Assembly (NCBI GenBank): GCA_017450065.1
Contig: JAFSYI010000081.1
Span: 1-57,668 of the forward strand
Origin: Lachnospiraceae bacterium
GTDB taxonomy: Bacteria > Bacillota > Clostridia > Lachnospirales > Lachnospiraceae
DNA length: 57,668 nucleotides
Direction: 5' to 3'
Both the position numbers and the translations under genes were made by a program. Below, one piece after another: positions 1-7,640 of this stretch (the first letter of the stretch is position 1; each line of letters begins with the position of its first letter). The notes under the pieces were generated by a model. The model saw only the letters and a program-made list of their open reading frames with translations, did not search any database and was not told the DNA's origin.

Positions 1-1
1 A

Positions 2-346
2 TCATATCATCTGAAAATGCCTCATCGCATCTTCGATAGCCTTAACCTTCTCTTCCGAACACCCCGGCTGTTTACTATCGGGAGACTTAGGCTTGTTATA
101 GTTCTCCCGCTCGATAATCCCATGCTTCTGCTTCACCTGCGCGATATTTAGATTAGTCACCCGATAACCATATTTTGCTTTTATCCAATCCCATATGGCA
201 TTATAGGTCGCACCCTGCTTAAATCCGTCGGTATCCATATCCTCCAGACTGAACTCCACACGGATCTTTTTACTCTTGACATCTCCCTTGGAAAGCAAAC
301 AAACCGTCTCAACATGTGAATGTTCGTCTTTATCCAAACATATCAA
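2..346 (-). pseudogene. Detached C-terminal domain of RNA uracil methyltransferase (rumA/rlmD 3' fragment)
   Basis: The 114-residue reading frame begins, after about ten unrelated residues, with HVETVCLLSK, the usual end of the RumA/RlmD catalytic domain. It continues into the extra C-terminal domain that many clostridial RumA proteins carry (motifs VTNLNIAQVKQKHGIIERENYN and a final RHFQMI). The SAM-binding, TRAM and Fe-S parts are absent. The only available start is a TTG at 344-346 without a convincing ribosome site, and an in-frame TAA lies just upstream. The missing 5' part fits the gene at 13,826-15,367, which ends at the equivalent codons on the same strand. I infer a host rumA 3' end cut off by insertion of the island between them. 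Translation of this piece alone is doubtful. Confidence 0.7.
293..316 (-). other. Candidate attachment core A (attR-like)
   Basis: These 24 bases encode HVETVCLL on the minus strand. On the 5' side the sequence is not RumA-like; on the 3' side it is. That is the expected pattern for a junction between element and host gene. By eye it shares 18/24 bases with the core at 3,565-3,588 and 17/24 with that at 13,838-13,861; differences are mostly at codon third positions. The exact crossover point cannot be fixed from one genome. Confidence 0.45.
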
Positions 347-443
347 AGCAGCTATTTATCGCTGTTTCATTCCACTATTTTATAGTTACAGTGCCGAATG
401 AAATGTAGTCTTTGCTAAATTATTATATAATATGTCTGATCTG

Positions 444-2201
444 TCATCGCAATTCAAGCAGCATTCCTTCATAAGGTAACAAATCTATTTCTTTGTAAAA
501 GCAATCAACTGTTCCCCTTTCATAAATGTCAAATAGCAAGGATCCTTTTCCTGGAAGATTATTACTGAAGTGTGCTTCTTCACCGGAAAAATTCATTACA
601 GCCAAAAGTCGTTGACAGTCAGACTCTCGTAAGAAGGCTAAAACAGCTTTTCCATCTTCCCCTTTTTGGATCCAACGGAAAGCCGCTGCATCATAATCCT
701 TCTGCCACAAAGCGGGGTTTTCAATATAAACTTTGTTCAATCTTCGGCAGTATTCCTGAAACTCAGCATGGACAGGATTTTTTAATGCATCCCAGTCAAG
801 TTCCTTTTTCTCATCCCACTCAAAGATCTGGGCAAGTTCATTGCCCATGAAATTCAGCTTCTTACCGGGGTGCGTAAACATGTATAAGTAAAGCAGTTTA
901 GCTTGTCTGATCCTTGTTTCAAACTCTCCGGACATTTTGTTAACAATGGTTCCCTTGCCGTGTACCACCTCATCATGAGAAAGGGGGAGGAGATAGTTCT
1001 CATTGAAAAAGTAGTCCATTGAAAACAGCAGCTTGCCGATATCCCGTCCTCGATCTGCCGGAGTTTCCCCCATGTATTTCAGCGTATCGTTCATCCAACC
1101 AAGATCCCACTTATAGTCAAAGCCAAGCCCGTTCTGGGACACTGCCTTTGTCGTACCGGAGAAAGGAGTCGAATCTTCTGCAATCAGCATTACATTCGGA
1201 TAGAGGGCCTTTAAGCCAGTGTTCATCCGCTGCATAAACTTCACCGCGTCTTCATTGATTCCTCTGGCACTATTTCCCTGCCAGTAAATGAGATTACCGA
1301 CAGCATCATACCGGAGGCCATCGAAGTGGTACTGATCCAGCCAGAAAGCGCAGGCTGACTGCAGGAATGAGCGGACATCACCACGGGAGTGCATGAAATT
1401 GCAACTGCCCCATTCACTGTATCCGACAGCCGGATGCGGATACTCATACAGAGCTGTGCCGTCAAAATTCCACAGGGCATAGTCATTTACGGCAAAATGA
1501 ACGGTCACGACATCATGAATGACAGAAATTCCATTCTGATGACATAGGTCGACAAGATACTGAAGTCCGTGCGGTTCTCCATACCGAGATGTAACGCTGA
1601 AAAGCCCTGTCTCCTGATAACCCCAGGACTCATCTGCCGGATGCTCTGCCAAAGGCATTAGTTCAACGGCGTTATAGTGATTCTCTTTCAGATATGGTAT
1701 CAGTCTGTCAGCAAGTTCCTGATAAGTGGCCCATCCATCAGCCGGATCTGTTTCACCGTCCCATTTGGCTTTTCTGATCCACGATCCGGCATGAACTTCA
1801 TATATATTCAGTGCAGACTGTTTGCGGTCGTTCCGGGTCTTTAACCAACTCTCATCACTGAATGAATATTGAAGATCATATAAGACCGATGCCGTTCCTG
1901 GTCTTTTTTCGCTCCAGAAAGCATACGGATCGATGTGATCGATGTAGTTCCCACCTTTCTTATAGACCCTGTACTTATATAGTTGCATCACCTTTGCGAA
2001 AGGAACAGACACTTCGTAGAACTGCCCGTCATAAATCTTTTGCATCGGTATTTCTTCCCAGTCAGAAAAATCACCGATTAATGATACTTTGACTGCCGCC
2101 GGTGCATACACTCTGAAGATACACCCTTTATTCAAAGGATGTGCACCCAAATACGCATAGGCGTTGAATTCTTCACCTGCATAAAACTTCTGAAAATCCA
2201 T
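444..2201 (-). CDS. glgB: 1,4-alpha-glucan branching enzyme
   Basis: GlgB forms alpha-1,6 branches in glycogen by transferring oligoglucan chains. The 585-aa protein has an N-terminal CBM48-type module (about residues 20-110) followed by a GH13 barrel. The catalytic nucleophile is in DGLRYDAV (D299), the acid/base in MLIAEDST (E342), and the third carboxylate in PLSHDEVVHGK. The AED form of the acid motif is normal in Firmicute branching enzymes. Length is slightly below the usual 620-730 aa because the N-terminal extension is short. The ribosome site GAGGGAGCAGG lies directly before the ATG. It starts only 32 bp after the serine recombinase stop and lies inside the island that splits rumA, so it appears to be cargo rather than part of a glg operon. 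Glycogen phosphorylase is encoded 43 kb away in this window. Confidence 0.9.
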   Translation of the reverse strand: MDFQKFYAGEEFNAYAYLGAHPLNKGCIFRVYAPAAVKVSLIGDFSDWEEIPMQKIYDGQFYEVSVPFAKVMQLYKYRVYKKGGNYIDHIDPYAFWSEKRPGTASVLYDLQYSFSDESWLKTRNDRKQSALNIYEVHAGSWIRKAKWDGETDPADGWATYQELADRLIPYLKENHYNAVELMPLAEHPADESWGYQETGLFSVTSRYGEPHGLQYLVDLCHQNGISVIHDVVTVHFAVNDYALWNFDGTALYEYPHPAVGYSEWGSCNFMHSRGDVRSFLQSACAFWLDQYHFDGLRYDAVGNLIYWQGNSARGINEDAVKFMQRMNTGLKALYPNVMLIAEDSTPFSGTTKAVSQNGLGFDYKWDLGWMNDTLKYMGETPADRGRDIGKLLFSMDYFFNENYLLPLSHDEVVHGKGTIVNKMSGEFETRIRQAKLLYLYMFTHPGKKLNFMGNELAQIFEWDEKKELDWDALKNPVHAEFQEYCRRLNKVYIENPALWQKDYDAAAFRWIQKGEDGKAVLAFLRESDCQRLLAVMNFSGEEAHFSNNLPGKGSLLFDIYERGTVDCFYKEIDLLPYEGMLLELR

Positions 2202-2233
2202 CCTGCTCCCTCTTCGTCAAATACCGCTCTGCA

Positions 2234-3244
2234 TTAGTCTTTTATTGCTTCAGGCCAATTGATTTCGTCATTACTCTTCTTGACTGTAGTATTGTCTCGC
2301 GCCTTATCCCACTCGAGTTCTTCAGCAAGTGTCTTGCTTACACTGTCTGTCTTTCTTTTCCTTTTTGCTCTTTTATCGATCTGTTGCTGCACTGCTGCAA
2401 ATTTCTCCTTCGATATGATTGCCATATGAGCATCATGCAAGACGTATCTATTATCTGTGGGATTTGATTTCAGTACCTCGACATTTCCTGTATATTTTGC
2501 ATTCGTGAGTACTGTTTCGATGGCCCGTTTACTCCATCGCTCACTCCCTCTTGGCGATGGGATATGCTCCTCTGCAAGAACATCTATGATTCCACTATAG
2601 CTTTTCCCGGCCAGATACAGTTCAAAAATGTGGGATACCACTGCGGCTTGATAGGCGTCACATACCAGTTCTCCCTGATCATTCTTCTTATATCCATAAC
2701 AGGGCTTACGGTACAGTCCGCTTTCTCCACTTTCTGCGCGGAATCGCAATCCCATCTTTATGTTTTCACTGCGATGCTCGTTTTCTGATTGGTTAACAGC
2801 AGAGCGCAGACTTAATTCCCATTCGGGATAACTCGCATCGACATCTATGTCCTCTTCCATAAAGTATATGGTGACTCCGGCGCTGACGAGGGTTCTTATT
2901 GATTCTATTACCTCAACATTATCCCGTCCGAATCGTGACAGGCTTTTCACCACCACGACTTCAATTTCCTGTTTTTTACAGTCATCCAGAAGACGGACAA
3001 ACTCTCTTCGTGATGAACCTGTCTTTGCAGAACCCACTTCCATGTAGATATCCTTTAAGATCCAGTTCTCCCGAGAATAAACATATCGGGTCATTGCAGA
3101 CACCTGTGAACTGAGGCTTCTCAGTTGTTCAGACCGCGCAGTACTGACCCGCACATAGATGCCCGCCTTTATAAGATGAGGTTCCTTCTTGTGGGCAGGA
3201 ATCACTTTTACTTTCGCATTTTCCCGCATAGATCTCTCTCCCAA
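2234..3244 (-). CDS. Serine site-specific recombinase
   Basis: This is a resolvase/invertase-superfamily recombinase that cuts and rejoins DNA through a serine nucleophile. The 336-aa protein has the catalytic motif GIYVRVST near residues 27-34, the LSRFGRD motif, and a following Recombinase domain (KPCYGYKKN, then the DNA-binding stretch around PSPRGSERWSKRAIETVLTN). It lacks the zinc-ribbon and long coiled-coil that most large serine integrases (450-550 aa) carry, so it is a short form. It is the only recombinase in the window and lies 340 bp from one rumA-like core and 1.9 kb from another, so it is the natural candidate for integrating this island. glgB follows directly on the same strand. 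Confidence 0.88.
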   Translation of the reverse strand: MGERSMRENAKVKVIPAHKKEPHLIKAGIYVRVSTARSEQLRSLSSQVSAMTRYVYSRENWILKDIYMEVGSAKTGSSRREFVRLLDDCKKQEIEVVVVKSLSRFGRDNVEVIESIRTLVSAGVTIYFMEEDIDVDASYPEWELSLRSAVNQSENEHRSENIKMGLRFRAESGESGLYRKPCYGYKKNDQGELVCDAYQAAVVSHIFELYLAGKSYSGIIDVLAEEHIPSPRGSERWSKRAIETVLTNAKYTGNVEVLKSNPTDNRYVLHDAHMAIISKEKFAAVQQQIDKRAKRKRKTDSVSKTLAEELEWDKARDNTTVKKSNDEINWPEAIKD

Positions 3245-3320
3245 TGACCACTCTACATAGACCGGGTTTTCTCAGAATGATTATTAGTCCAAGCTCATTT
3301 TACTGCATGATTGGAGTTGA

Positions 3321-3440
3321 AACGATTAGTAAACTCATAGCCTCGACCTACCCCAAATAGTAAAATCGTTTTCTCGTTTTGCCCAAAATAGTAAAACTGT
3401 TGACTCGTTTTCCGAAATAGTAATCTCGTAGCCTCGACCC
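3321..3440. repeat. Four imperfect tandem repeats of about 31 bp
   Basis: TAGTAA recurs at 3327, 3358, 3389 and 3418 (spacings 31, 31 and 29), each followed 8-12 bases later by CTCG or CTCAT. The outer two copies end in the same GCCTCGACC. The array lies between the recombinase start and the core at 3,565. Copies are immediately adjacent with no unique spacers, so it is not a CRISPR. A minus-strand frame of 52 codons (3,295-3,453) runs through it but has no ribosome site. Possible roles are recombinase accessory sites or a degenerate mobile-element end. Confidence 0.6.
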
Positions 3441-3552
3441 TGCTTCTGGACATGTTCCCACATAGGATACCCGAGGGCTTCCATCACACCAGGCACGATT
3501 TGCTCCCAATTGTGGAAACCCCAGTATTTCAGGCTTTTTCAGCCCCTTTTCC

Positions 3553-3726
3553 TCAAGAATGTGTTAGTAGACAGACAGTCTCGACATGGGGCCCATCTTT
3601 ACACTTCATTAACATACTGCGCTCAAATGTTTTATCCCACCCCTTCAACAACCATACGCGTATTTCCCGGCCATCGGTGTTGTAAATCTCTGAAAAACAT
3701 CTGTCCGCCACTTTGTTTTTACCCAT
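3553..3726 (-). CDS. Small hypothetical ORF ending in a RumA-like HVETVCLLTHS peptide
   Basis: An ATG-initiated frame of 57 codons encodes a protein starting MGKNKVADRCFSEIYN and ending HVETVCLLTHS. The last residues copy the RumA C-terminal motif but the preceding 45 residues do not resemble RumA. No clear ribosome site precedes the ATG. It may be a real small gene, but more likely the frame passes through an attachment-site core derived from rumA. I do not recognise the N-terminal part. Confidence 0.25.
   Translation of the reverse strand: MGKNKVADRCFSEIYNTDGREIRVWLLKGWDKTFERSMLMKCKDGPHVETVCLLTHS
3565..3588 (-). other. Candidate attachment core B (internal junction)
   Basis: This is the third copy of the rumA-like core, encoding HVETVCLL on the minus strand. 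It matches 18/24 bases of both the other cores. Sequence on neither side resembles RumA, as expected for an attP-like core or for the junction of two elements inserted in tandem at the same site. Together with cores at 293-316 and 13,838-13,861 it divides the island into a 3.3-kb recombinase-glgB unit and a 10.3-kb restriction unit. Confidence 0.4.
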
Positions 3727-3760
3727 AATAACAAATGCTTATTTTCAATATTAATAGCCC

Positions 3761-4528
3761 TTATTCATCAACTTCATCAACTACTTCTCCATCTATTCCC
3801 TTGTAGTATTCAACATCAGCCACATTGCATGTTGATAAATACTTCCTAAGTTTTTCAGACATAGGCTTATATGTTGCTAAAGTCAATCCTCCCGAAATGA
3901 TTGCTCCAACAACAGGAACTGCTTTAGAAACGCCTCTTGCAAAAATCTCCTTCGTCATCTGAACGCCTAACAAAGCAGCTATCTTCCTTACAACAGGATA
4001 AACTACCCCTTTAGTTAATGCTTTCCTAGGAAGCTTTTTTGCGACCTGTTTTGCTACTTGTCCTGCAATCTTATTTACTGCATTAACGGCCCCATTGACT
4101 CCAAACATTATCCCCACAAATAATGTCAACAGATTTTTAGTCTCCTCATTCATTTCAGCCGAATCGAGATGTAACTCCTGCCATCCATACAAATATATCA
4201 ACTCTTGAAGAATTCGCAGAATATGCCCAAAATACTGGGCTAAATCTGCCGGAACTGTGCCTATCATCGCAAAGCCACCCGGAATACCTGCCGCTGCTGA
4301 TAGTGCTGTTACCCTTGTAGCTTCAGCATTTATACAGCTCTTGGCTATCTTGTTGATTTCTTCTACTTGTATGCCCGCATATGCCGGATTGTATTCTATT
4401 GCTTTTTCAACTACATCTTTGTTATATCTGCCCTTTAATTCCTTACGAAGAAATAGTTCACGGTCTATTTTAACCATCGGCAGTTTTGCTGACTCTACAA
4501 GCACAGTCTCAAAGTCTATTCTTTGCAT
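3761..4528 (-). CDS. EcsC-family protein
   Basis: The 255-aa protein resembles the EcsC family (PF12787) of Firmicutes, named from a gene beside the Bacillus Ecs ABC transporter; its biochemical role is unknown. The clearest stretch is AAGIPGGFAMIGTVPADLAQ with a following helical segment (YFGHILRILQELIYLYGW), then glycine/alanine-rich hydrophobic segments near residues 135-150 and 195-215 that may touch or enter membrane. The C-terminus is acidic. The ribosome site GGAGGG precedes the ATG. It follows the nuclease-pair genes after a 196-bp gap and is the last gene of the restriction part of the island, so it may be a third cargo gene or an independent passenger. Confidence 0.65.
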   Translation of the reverse strand: MQRIDFETVLVESAKLPMVKIDRELFLRKELKGRYNKDVVEKAIEYNPAYAGIQVEEINKIAKSCINAEATRVTALSAAAGIPGGFAMIGTVPADLAQYFGHILRILQELIYLYGWQELHLDSAEMNEETKNLLTLFVGIMFGVNGAVNAVNKIAGQVAKQVAKKLPRKALTKGVVYPVVRKIAALLGVQMTKEIFARGVSKAVPVVGAIISGGLTLATYKPMSEKLRKYLSTCNVADVEYYKGIDGEVVDEVDE

Positions 4529-4724
4529 TTGTTTCCCTCCATTTTCAGATTGGCATATTTCCTTATTCTACTTTCCACAAGTATCTAACATCAAAATCGA
4601 AAACAATTAATGTCCACGCCAGTTGCCCTATTTCTGCTTTTAAATATTTCATGGGACAAGTATCAACAATCCATCTTAATCTTCACGATTCGCTTAAATT
4701 ACGCCATCAAAGCCAGAAGTATTA

Positions 4725-6083
4725 TTAAAGATCGGTTCGTCTACTAGGCCATTCATAAGAATATTCACATATTTCTATATTATCCGGGCACAAATCAAAT
4801 GTTTCATTCCCAATGTCTTCATAACCTGTCTTAAATTCGCCGGTTTTTAGATTAATAAAATCATGTACGCTAAAAAACTCATGTATAGCGCTACCACCAC
4901 CATCGTCTTTGTATTTTCCGTTAGACCATTTATATATTATCCCTGTTTCAAGGAAAAAATGAACTAGACGAGCATATGCCGAAGGATTGATATCTTTAAT
5001 ATAAAAAATAGTGCTACCACTTGGCATAGGCCTTTCAATAACGTCAGCAATATTATTCACAATTGCAAGCTTGCATATTGTCTCAAATTCTTCATTGTTT
5101 TGCTTCTTATTTCTAAAGACCCACCACGAACCATAATTATCCATTATAAACCTTCGCCATGCAAATCTTGATTGTTCGATATACGGAATTTTCTCTTTTG
5201 AATAAAATATAATATCTTCTTTTGCTCTAATGGATTCGGTTTTTATAGAATACTTGTATTCAAACTCATAACAAATCCTCTCATGTGACTTGCCCCTGCT
5301 CAAATCGTCCCCTATAAAATTATTCCAATATCCTATAACATCTGTTTCCACCTTCCTGATAGTCTCAGCTGCTATCCTGGAAACGTCGATTACATATGCC
5401 ATATTCTGATGCGGATTAAAGAAACCTATTCTTGTGATGTTATTAAAGGCACTCTGCCCGGAGTGTTTTCCCATAATCCAGTACATTAATATCTGAAGGG
5501 TATGCCTTGATGTTACTTTTGATTTTCTTACCTTAAGATCCCATAGTCCATCTTTTGTTAGATAATCTCCGTCTCCAGAGCTTACTTCTTGGGTGTATCC
5601 GCCTTCGAATTCGAAACTTGTTTTCACAACCGGACCATACATCTTAAAAAAGGTAAGATTACGATTAATAAGAATACGAATATTTTCAATTGTCGGTATG
5701 TCCGGATTCACTTGTTCCTGCGTAGGAGATAAGGCAGCATACAAAGGATTTCTATACCAAACATCATATGCCACAAGCTTACATGCACTTATAATGGATG
5801 TATCAGTTAATCCTCGTATTCTCCTTAGTAAGGGTGACACCTTTTTCCTTTCACCCGCAAGAGATGCTCCATAAAGGGAAATATCAAAGGCTATGGATGG
5901 TTTTTCACCTAACATATATCGTGTAAGGTAATCAACAGCTAACCCCAAAAGAATGGGAGAGATGTTTATCTGTTCATTTAAAATCTGCCCATCCTCAAAA
6001 GATTCAGTTGTAAACTCTTTAACCGGCAGATATCCGCCATAAGGTTGTTTAATTTGTGAGATTCTTCCACTTACAGATGGCAT
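4725..6083 (-). CDS. Uncharacterised protein with RecB/Cas4-like PD-(D/E)XK nuclease signature
   Basis: The 452-aa protein has no name I can assign. Residues 170-205 carry the pattern of a PD-(D/E)XK nuclease: an acidic residue in SGDGDYLTKDG (D173), the core strand LWDLKVRK (D182, K184), then Q197 in TLQILMYWIMG. The spacing D-x8-D-x-K with a glutamine and tyrosine on the next helix matches RecB-, AddB- and Cas4-type nucleases. The helical first 150 residues are typical of that group. The last 200 residues match nothing I know. The gene starts with ATG, 24 bp after the 462-aa gene, so the two are very likely co-transcribed. Base composition is AT-rich like the neighbouring hsd genes. DNA cleavage is inferred, not shown. 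Confidence 0.6.
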   Translation of the reverse strand: MPSVSGRISQIKQPYGGYLPVKEFTTESFEDGQILNEQINISPILLGLAVDYLTRYMLGEKPSIAFDISLYGASLAGERKKVSPLLRRIRGLTDTSIISACKLVAYDVWYRNPLYAALSPTQEQVNPDIPTIENIRILINRNLTFFKMYGPVVKTSFEFEGGYTQEVSSGDGDYLTKDGLWDLKVRKSKVTSRHTLQILMYWIMGKHSGQSAFNNITRIGFFNPHQNMAYVIDVSRIAAETIRKVETDVIGYWNNFIGDDLSRGKSHERICYEFEYKYSIKTESIRAKEDIIFYSKEKIPYIEQSRFAWRRFIMDNYGSWWVFRNKKQNNEEFETICKLAIVNNIADVIERPMPSGSTIFYIKDINPSAYARLVHFFLETGIIYKWSNGKYKDDGGGSAIHEFFSVHDFINLKTGEFKTGYEDIGNETFDLCPDNIEICEYSYEWPSRRTDL

Positions 6084-6107
6084 TTTTCCTCCACGTTTAT
6101 TTTGCTA

Positions 6108-7496
6108 TTAAAAAGCCAGATACTGAGGCTTACTATCCATTACATTGCCATTGACTCTTGTTTGACTTAGACTCCACTTGTGATATTCCATATATATCTT
6201 ATGTTTGTTCTCAATAATAATATTCTTATTTTCAGGATTTAGTGCTGTATTTTTTATTATAATATAGACCACATCAACTTTTGCCATATTCCTGCTGTAT
6301 TTGGCAATTTCACTTAGCACAGTAATATCCGGCCTTGCATAATCCAAAAGATGATCAGAGCCGAAGCTTATGCGCAATGTACTTCCTTTGTTTATAACCT
6401 CTGCCCCCGGATATATTGATTTTATTGTCTGGCATAGCATTTCAAAAGTTTTATACCCATAAAGCTGTTCTATATATTGGCAGGCCTTTTCATATCCAAA
6501 CGTTAATACTCCTCCCTTGCCTTCCTTAACAATATCCTTAATATATTTCTCGTAGCTTTGACGTAAAAAGTATTTCTTCTCAGCTGCCATTAGCAGCTTC
6601 CTATTTAAGGCTTCATATTGTATCCTCTCATCCTGCTCCTGCATTGATTGATAATACAAGAAATTTATAAGAATAGTTGAGAACACCTTTTTTATAATAG
6701 CCGACTCCATCTCATCCCTATTGGGGATATCATCTATTGGCTTTCCTATGATCTTCATAAGAAACGAAGTTCTTGTCTTAACTACATAATCAAGTGTGAA
6801 TATATCTTCTACCGGATCCTTGCTACAATATTTCTCAAAGATCTCCATAACCACTTGAACAATGCCTATATAATGCTCTAATTCCACAACATCTACATAG
6901 ACATCATTCATCATGCCCTTTACTTTTCCCTTAATAAAGCTTACAAATCTCTTTTCTTCAGTCGTTGCTTTTCTACCGACCCTTTTAGGTGACTCTCCAT
7001 CAACCGAATAGTCACTTTCTCCAGCAGTATCCTTTTCGTCCTCAAATATGATCCCCATATGCCCGGTTCCCAAAAATCTATGGACAAACATATTACGGAT
7101 TTTTGATACCGCACTGTACTGTTTGTATGCATATCTATACTCATCCGGGATCTTAAAGTCTATAATGAAATCTTCCGGCTCGCCATCGTCACCTTCCTGT
7201 TCCATTTTTATCTGATTCATATACTTTAAGTTATTCTTATAATCTTGCCATTCCGTTGCTGTTGTAGCTTCAGCCTTAAAAAACTTGATCCTATCTTCTA
7301 TGAACTTGTTCCCAGATGATTCTATTTCAAAATCATTAAGACTATCCTGCTTGCTTTGCGATTCTCTATAATTCGCCAGTGCCACAGGATTATAGGCCCA
7401 GCATCTCAAATTCTCAACCTTGTCTTCATATGCAAGAGATACTTCAAAAATATCCGTAAGATAATCCCGGCTTTCCTCAGTGATATATACTTTCAA
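6108..7496 (-). CDS. Uncharacterised 462-aa protein paired with the nuclease-like gene
   Basis: I do not recognise this protein. It has no signal peptide or membrane segment, and a charged, mostly helical character. Residues 145-180 are a low-complexity acidic-to-basic linker. The last 100 residues (TLRISFGSDHLLDYARPDIT followed by KVDVVYIIIKN and NIIIENKHKIYMEYH) alternate beta-like strands with acidic and lysine residues and could be a second nuclease-like fold, but no motif is decisive. The start is TTG at 7494-7496 after AACGGAG; no ATG lies nearby, so the exact start is uncertain. A terminator behind hsdS and a TATAAT box at 7,571 separate it from the restriction operon. It is the first gene of a two-gene transcript with the nuclease-like protein. 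Confidence 0.6.
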   Translation of the reverse strand: MKVYITEESRDYLTDIFEVSLAYEDKVENLRCWAYNPVALANYRESQSKQDSLNDFEIESSGNKFIEDRIKFFKAEATTATEWQDYKNNLKYMNQIKMEQEGDDGEPEDFIIDFKIPDEYRYAYKQYSAVSKIRNMFVHRFLGTGHMGIIFEDEKDTAGESDYSVDGESPKRVGRKATTEEKRFVSFIKGKVKGMMNDVYVDVVELEHYIGIVQVVMEIFEKYCSKDPVEDIFTLDYVVKTRTSFLMKIIGKPIDDIPNRDEMESAIIKKVFSTILINFLYYQSMQEQDERIQYEALNRKLLMAAEKKYFLRQSYEKYIKDIVKEGKGGVLTFGYEKACQYIEQLYGYKTFEMLCQTIKSIYPGAEVINKGSTLRISFGSDHLLDYARPDITVLSEIAKYSRNMAKVDVVYIIIKNTALNPENKNIIIENKHKIYMEYHKWSLSQTRVNGNVMDSKPQYLAF

Positions 7497-7570
7497 CTCT
7501 CCGTTAGATAATCTGAACAGGTTGTATTACATCATTCATGATAAATCCCAATATTTATTGAGACACATAT

Positions 7571-7600
7571 ATTATATGATATTGATCATTTATAAATAAT
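7571..7600 (-). promoter_or_regulatory. Candidate promoter of the two-gene nuclease cassette
   Basis: A perfect TATAAT lies at 7,571-7,576 on the minus strand, with a weak TTATTT -35 seventeen bases upstream. It sits between the hsdS terminator and the 462-aa gene, so the cassette can be expressed separately from restriction. Confidence 0.4.
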
Positions 7601-7606
7601 TCACAA

Positions 7607-7636
7607 ACGGCTTTCGACTGTTTTATCGAAAGCCGT
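7607..7636 (-). terminator. Hairpin terminator behind hsdS
   Basis: Perfect 11-bp stem (ACGGCTTTCGA / TCGAAAGCCGT) with an 8-base loop, 5 bp past the hsdS stop. The run after it on the minus strand is TTTGTGAATTATTTA, moderately T-rich. It closes the hsdRMS operon. Confidence 0.7.
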
Positions 7637-7640
7637 CTTA

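Noticed and set aside
444-2201. Inactive branching enzyme because of AED instead of AEE in the acid motif
   Set aside because: The acid residue is the first glutamate; AEDST is usual in Firmicute GlgB.
3321-3440. CRISPR array
   Set aside because: The repeats are imperfect, directly adjacent and lack unique spacers; no cas genes are nearby.
3295-3453. 52-codon minus-strand ORF through the repeats
   Set aside because: No ribosome site, composition set by the repeat, no recognisable family.
4725-6083. Cas4 of a CRISPR system
   Set aside because: The nuclease pattern is Cas4/RecB-like but the protein is more than twice Cas4 length, has no cysteine cluster, and no other cas gene or array is present.
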